Assembly: GCA_016793415.1 (NCBI GenBank)
Contig: JAEUMC010000970.1
Coordinates: forward strand, 1 to 7,882
Direction of reading: 5' to 3'
DNA: 7,882 nucleotides
Source: Devosia sp.
GTDB taxonomy: Bacteria; Pseudomonadota; Alphaproteobacteria; Rhizobiales; Devosiaceae
Within the stretch, counting starts at the first letter, position 1; every line of letters starts with the position of its first letter. The notes beneath the pieces were generated by a model that was not told the DNA's origin, made no database searches, and worked only from the letters and a program-made list of their open reading frames with translations. The position numbers were made by a program, and so were the translations under genes. Shown in pieces: positions 6,048 to 7,882 of this stretch.

Positions 6048-6662
6048 ATGACCGGAACGCTGATCCTCGTTCGCCACGGCCAGAGCGACTGGAACCTCAA
6101 GAACCTGTTCACCGGCTGGCGCAACCCCGACCTCACCGAGCAGGGCATCGGGGAAGCCCGCAATACCGGCAAGCAGCTGAAAGCCGCCGGCTATACGCCC
6201 GACGTCTATTTCACCTCGGCGCTGCGCCGGGCCCAGCACACGCTGGACCTGATCCTCGAAGAGCTCGGCATTACCGAGGTGACGATCACCCGCTCGAAGC
6301 TGCTGAACGAGCGCGACTATGGCGATCTCAGCGGCCTCAACAAGGACGATGCGCGAGCCAAATGGGGTGAGGAGCAGGTGCTGATCTGGCGCCGCTCCTT
6401 CGACGTGCCGCCGCCGGGCGGCGAAAGCCTCAAGGACACGGCGGCCCGCACCCTGCCCTATTACGACGCCGAGATCGCGCCGCTGCTGAAAGCCGGGAAA
6501 ACCGTTTTGGTCGCGGCCCACGGCAACTCGCTGCGCTCGATCGTCATGGCGATCGAGAACCTGACGCCGGATGAGATCCTGAAGCGCGAACTCGCGACTG
6601 GCGAGCCGGTGATCTACAAGATCGGCGCCGATGGGAAGCTGGCAGCGAAGGTCGAGATCTAG
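6048..6662 (+). CDS. gpmA: 2,3-bisphosphoglycerate-dependent phosphoglycerate mutase
   Basis: This glycolytic/gluconeogenic enzyme interconverts 3- and 2-phosphoglycerate through a phosphohistidine. The active-site signature [10 protein letters not shown] gives R9, H10 and G11; [13 protein letters not shown] follows. E88 in [14 protein letters not shown] is the acid/base residue and H158 in [11 protein letters not shown] the second histidine. At 204 residues it is the short form found in alphaproteobacteria, lacking parts of the insert seen in the roughly 250-residue enterobacterial enzyme. AAGGA at 6036-6040 lies 7 bases before the ATG. It is the last gene of the pyrF-dapB-gpmA run; a large palindrome begins 9 bp after its stop. 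Compare the phosphatase at 3088-3696, whose equivalent RHG motif is altered while this one is intact. Confidence 0.97.
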   Translation: MTGTLILVRHGQSDWNLKNLFTGWRNPDLTEQGIGEARNTGKQLKAAGYTPDVYFTSALRRAQHTLDLILEELGITEVTITRSKLLNERDYGDLSGLNKDDARAKWGEEQVLIWRRSFDVPPPGGESLKDTAARTLPYYDAEIAPLLKAGKTVLVAAHGNSLRSIVMAIENLTPDEILKRELATGEPVIYKIGADGKLAAKVEI

Positions 6663-6671
6663 AGGCTGTCC

Positions 6672-6815
6672 GACTGAGAGAGACGGCCCCCTCCCGGCCT
6701 CCCCCATAAAAGGGGAGGTGAAGAGTCGAGGCTCTATCTTCGATCGTGCCAGGTGAACCGGCGGGGCACCTCCCCCTTTATGGGGGAGGATGGGAGGGGG
6801 CCGTCTGCTTCAGTC
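6672..6815. repeat. large imperfect intergenic palindrome between convergent genes
   Basis: The left arm 6682-6720 and right arm 6767-6805 are each 39 bp and are reverse complements at 36 of 39 positions. Similarity continues outward to GACTGA at 6672-6677 against TCAGTC at 6810-6815. Each arm holds its own smaller hairpin (CCTCCCC / GGGGAGG around an AT-rich CATAAAA in the left arm; CCTCCCCC / GGGGGAGG around TTTAT in the right). The 46 bp between the arms show nothing recognisable. The element fills the junction between gpmA and the Ada-like gene, ending 4 bp from the latter's stop codon. It is probably two inverted copies of a dispersed C-rich repeat and may stop transcription from both sides. 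Confidence 0.85.
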
Positions 6816-6819
6816 AGCC

Positions 6820-7683
6820 CTAAGCCGCCACGACACCGCTTTCCCAGCCCAGGATCGCCCGCTTGCGCGGCACGCCCCAGTGGTAGCCGGTGAGGGCGCC
6901 GCTGGTGCCGACGACGCGATGGCAGGGGACCACGAAACTGATCGGGTTCTTGCCCACTGCGGCGCCGACGGCGCGGGCCGCGGTGGGGCGGCCGATATGG
7001 TTGGCGACCTTCTGATAGGTGGTGGCCTTGCCGACCGGGATCTTCAGCAGCGTTTCCCAGACCTGCACCTCGAAATCGGTGCCGATCAGCACGACCCGTA
7101 CCGGTTGCTCGGGGTCCCAGCGGTTGGGATCGAACACCCGGGCAGCGATCGGCGCCACCGCCTTGTCGTCGCGGCGATAGCGGGCATTGGGCCAGCGATT
7201 GGCCAGATCCTCGAAGGCCTCTTCGATCGACATATTGTCGTCGGCAAAGCCTATGCCGCTGAGCCCATACTCGGTCATGGTCAGTACCGCGGTGCCGAAT
7301 GGCGACGGGGCGGCGCCCCAGACCATCTCGAGGCCCTCGCCGCGGGCGCGGAAGGCGCCGGGCGGCATGGCCTCGTGGGTGACGAACAGGTCGTGCAGGC
7401 GCGACGTCGAGGAGAGGCCCACCTCATAGGTGGTGTCGAGCACGCTCTGCTGGTCGGCCAGGAGCTTTTTGGCGTGATTGAGCGCCACGGCCTGGGCGAA
7501 GCTCTTGGGGCTCAGCCCGCACCAGCGGCGGAACAGGTCGGTGAGCTGCCGCTCGGTCAGCCCGATGGCACGGGCAAAACGCGGCAGATCGGTTTCGTCG
7601 GGCAGCGTCTCGCTCAGATAGGCGATGGCGGCCTGGACGGTCTCGTAATCCGAGTTGGCGATGATGGTTTCGTGCTTGCTCAT
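6820..7683 (-). CDS. Ada-like fusion: AraC-type HTH plus O6-methylguanine-DNA methyltransferase
   Basis: The 287-residue protein joins an AraC-type helix-turn-helix domain (about 16-114, two HTH units with LPRFARAIGLTERQLTDLFRRW and LDTTYEVGLSSTSRLHDLF) to a methylguanine methyltransferase domain (about 120-282). The second part has its N-terminal ribonuclease-like portion (FGTAVLTMTEYGLSGIGFAD), the DNA-binding segment FEVQVWETLLKIPVGKATTY, the R-A-V-G-A-A-V-G-x-N-P turn and the active cysteine C254 in VVPCHRVVG. Such proteins transfer alkyl groups from O6-alkylguanine to their own cysteine. E. coli Ada has an additional N-terminal zinc domain that repairs phosphotriesters and acts as the methyl sensor; that domain is absent here, so how the HTH is switched is unclear. 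The start at 7683 (MSKHETII) has no clear ribosome site. The DUF2244-like gene ends 61 bp upstream on the same strand. Confidence 0.93.
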   Translation of the reverse strand: MSKHETIIANSDYETVQAAIAYLSETLPDETDLPRFARAIGLTERQLTDLFRRWCGLSPKSFAQAVALNHAKKLLADQQSVLDTTYEVGLSSTSRLHDLFVTHEAMPPGAFRARGEGLEMVWGAAPSPFGTAVLTMTEYGLSGIGFADDNMSIEEAFEDLANRWPNARYRRDDKAVAPIAARVFDPNRWDPEQPVRVVLIGTDFEVQVWETLLKIPVGKATTYQKVANHIGRPTAARAVGAAVGKNPISFVVPCHRVVGTSGALTGYHWGVPRKRAILGWESGVVAA

Positions 7684-7744
7684 GATGAGCGGAACATAGG
7701 CGCGCCGCGCCGCCGTTGCGACCCGGTTTTGACGGGCGCTGGCG

Positions 7745-7882
7745 CTAGACCCGCGCCCGCTTCAGCGCGGTGCCGAAAGCCTTGGCGAAGCTCGACTTCT
7801 CGTCCTGGTTGAGGAACTGGCCGAGCACGATGTCGCGATCGCGCGTGCGCAGATGCAGCGCCACCGTCCGCTCGTTGTAGTC
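7745..7882 (-). CDS. DUF2244-like protein, C-terminal fragment (cut by window edge)
   Basis: The last 45 codons of a minus-strand gene run in from the right edge and end with TAG at 7745-7747. The visible residues contain YNERTVALHLRTRD, DIVLGQFLNQDEK and a final basic helix FAKAFGTALKRARV. This resembles the C-terminal end of DUF2244 proteins, in which a strand ending in a charged residue pair is followed by an 'IGRFL-x-x-DE' type turn and a terminal helix. DUF2244 proteins are usually small proteins with two membrane segments near the N-terminus; that part is outside the window and cannot be checked. Frame openness to the edge and codon bias support a real gene. The family assignment rests on memory of the motif. 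Confidence 0.65.
   Translation of the reverse strand, partial: DYNERTVALHLRTRDRDIVLGQFLNQDEKSSFAKAFGTALKRARV

Noticed and set aside
4788..6707. 639-codon open frame on the minus strand
   Set aside because: It runs antisense to pyrF, dapB and gpmA, all unmistakable genes. Such long antisense frames are an expected side effect of high GC; the translation is low-complexity and resembles no family.
7684..7744. Heat-shock-like -10 (CCTATGTT on the minus strand) ahead of the Ada-like gene
   Set aside because: The -10 core fits, but no CTTG-like -35 lies 17-18 bp upstream, so I do not call a promoter.
6790..7812. 340-codon open frame on the plus strand
   Set aside because: Antisense to the Ada-like gene and the DUF2244-like fragment, and its start lies inside the palindrome. 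The composition is that of a GC-rich shadow frame.
1..7882. A novel multi-gene defence, toxin-antitoxin, phage or secretion system
   Set aside because: All but one of the sizeable genes have ordinary metabolic, chaperone, repair or regulatory assignments. No nuclease/ATPase pairs, phage genes, integrase or attachment sites, tRNA or rRNA genes were seen.

Overview
This is a GC-rich chromosomal window from what looks like an alphaproteobacterium of the Hyphomicrobiales (Rhizobiales) type. The evidence is the high GC at third codon positions, the short (204 aa) dPGM-type GpmA, the dnaJ / pyrF / dapB / gpmA neighbourhood that I recall from that order, an alphaproteobacterial-style heat-shock promoter in front of dnaJ, and GC-rich palindromic intergenic repeats. 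A Devosia-like genus is a guess only; no rRNA or other typing marker is present.

Layout. Positions 25-993 (+) encode an HSL/GDXG-type alpha/beta hydrolase with an unusual nucleophile elbow. A 157-bp gap follows with a strong match to the alphaproteobacterial RpoH promoter, then dnaJ (1151-2272, probable TTG start), a 67-aa hypothetical protein (2288-2491), an NADPH-dependent FMN reductase-like flavoprotein (2514-3086) and a divergent histidine phosphatase (3088-3696), all on + and closely packed. The convergent junction 3697-3900 holds two oppositely oriented copies of a GC-rich palindromic repeat. On the - strand lies a MarR-family regulator (3901-4353), divergent from pyrF (4479-5177); the 125 bp between them carry two perfect inverted repeats. 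pyrF is followed on + by dapB (5226-6032) and gpmA (6048-6662). A second convergent junction (6663-6819) is almost entirely a large imperfect palindrome with 39-bp arms (36/39 matching). On the - strand follow an Ada-like HTH/O6-methylguanine methyltransferase fusion (6820-7683) and the C-terminal end of a DUF2244-like protein (7745-7882, cut by the window edge).

Functionally the window is mostly housekeeping: protein folding (DnaJ), pyrimidine synthesis (PyrF), lysine/peptidoglycan precursor synthesis (DapB), glycolysis (GpmA) and alkylation repair, with accessory hydrolase, flavoprotein, phosphatase and MarR genes between. I found no defence island, phage, CRISPR array or novel multi-gene system. 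The points most worth a second look are the displaced nucleophile serine of the first hydrolase, the altered RHG motif of the 3088-3696 phosphatase, the RpoH-like dnaJ promoter with its consequence for the dnaJ start, and the paired inverted repeats occupying both convergent junctions.
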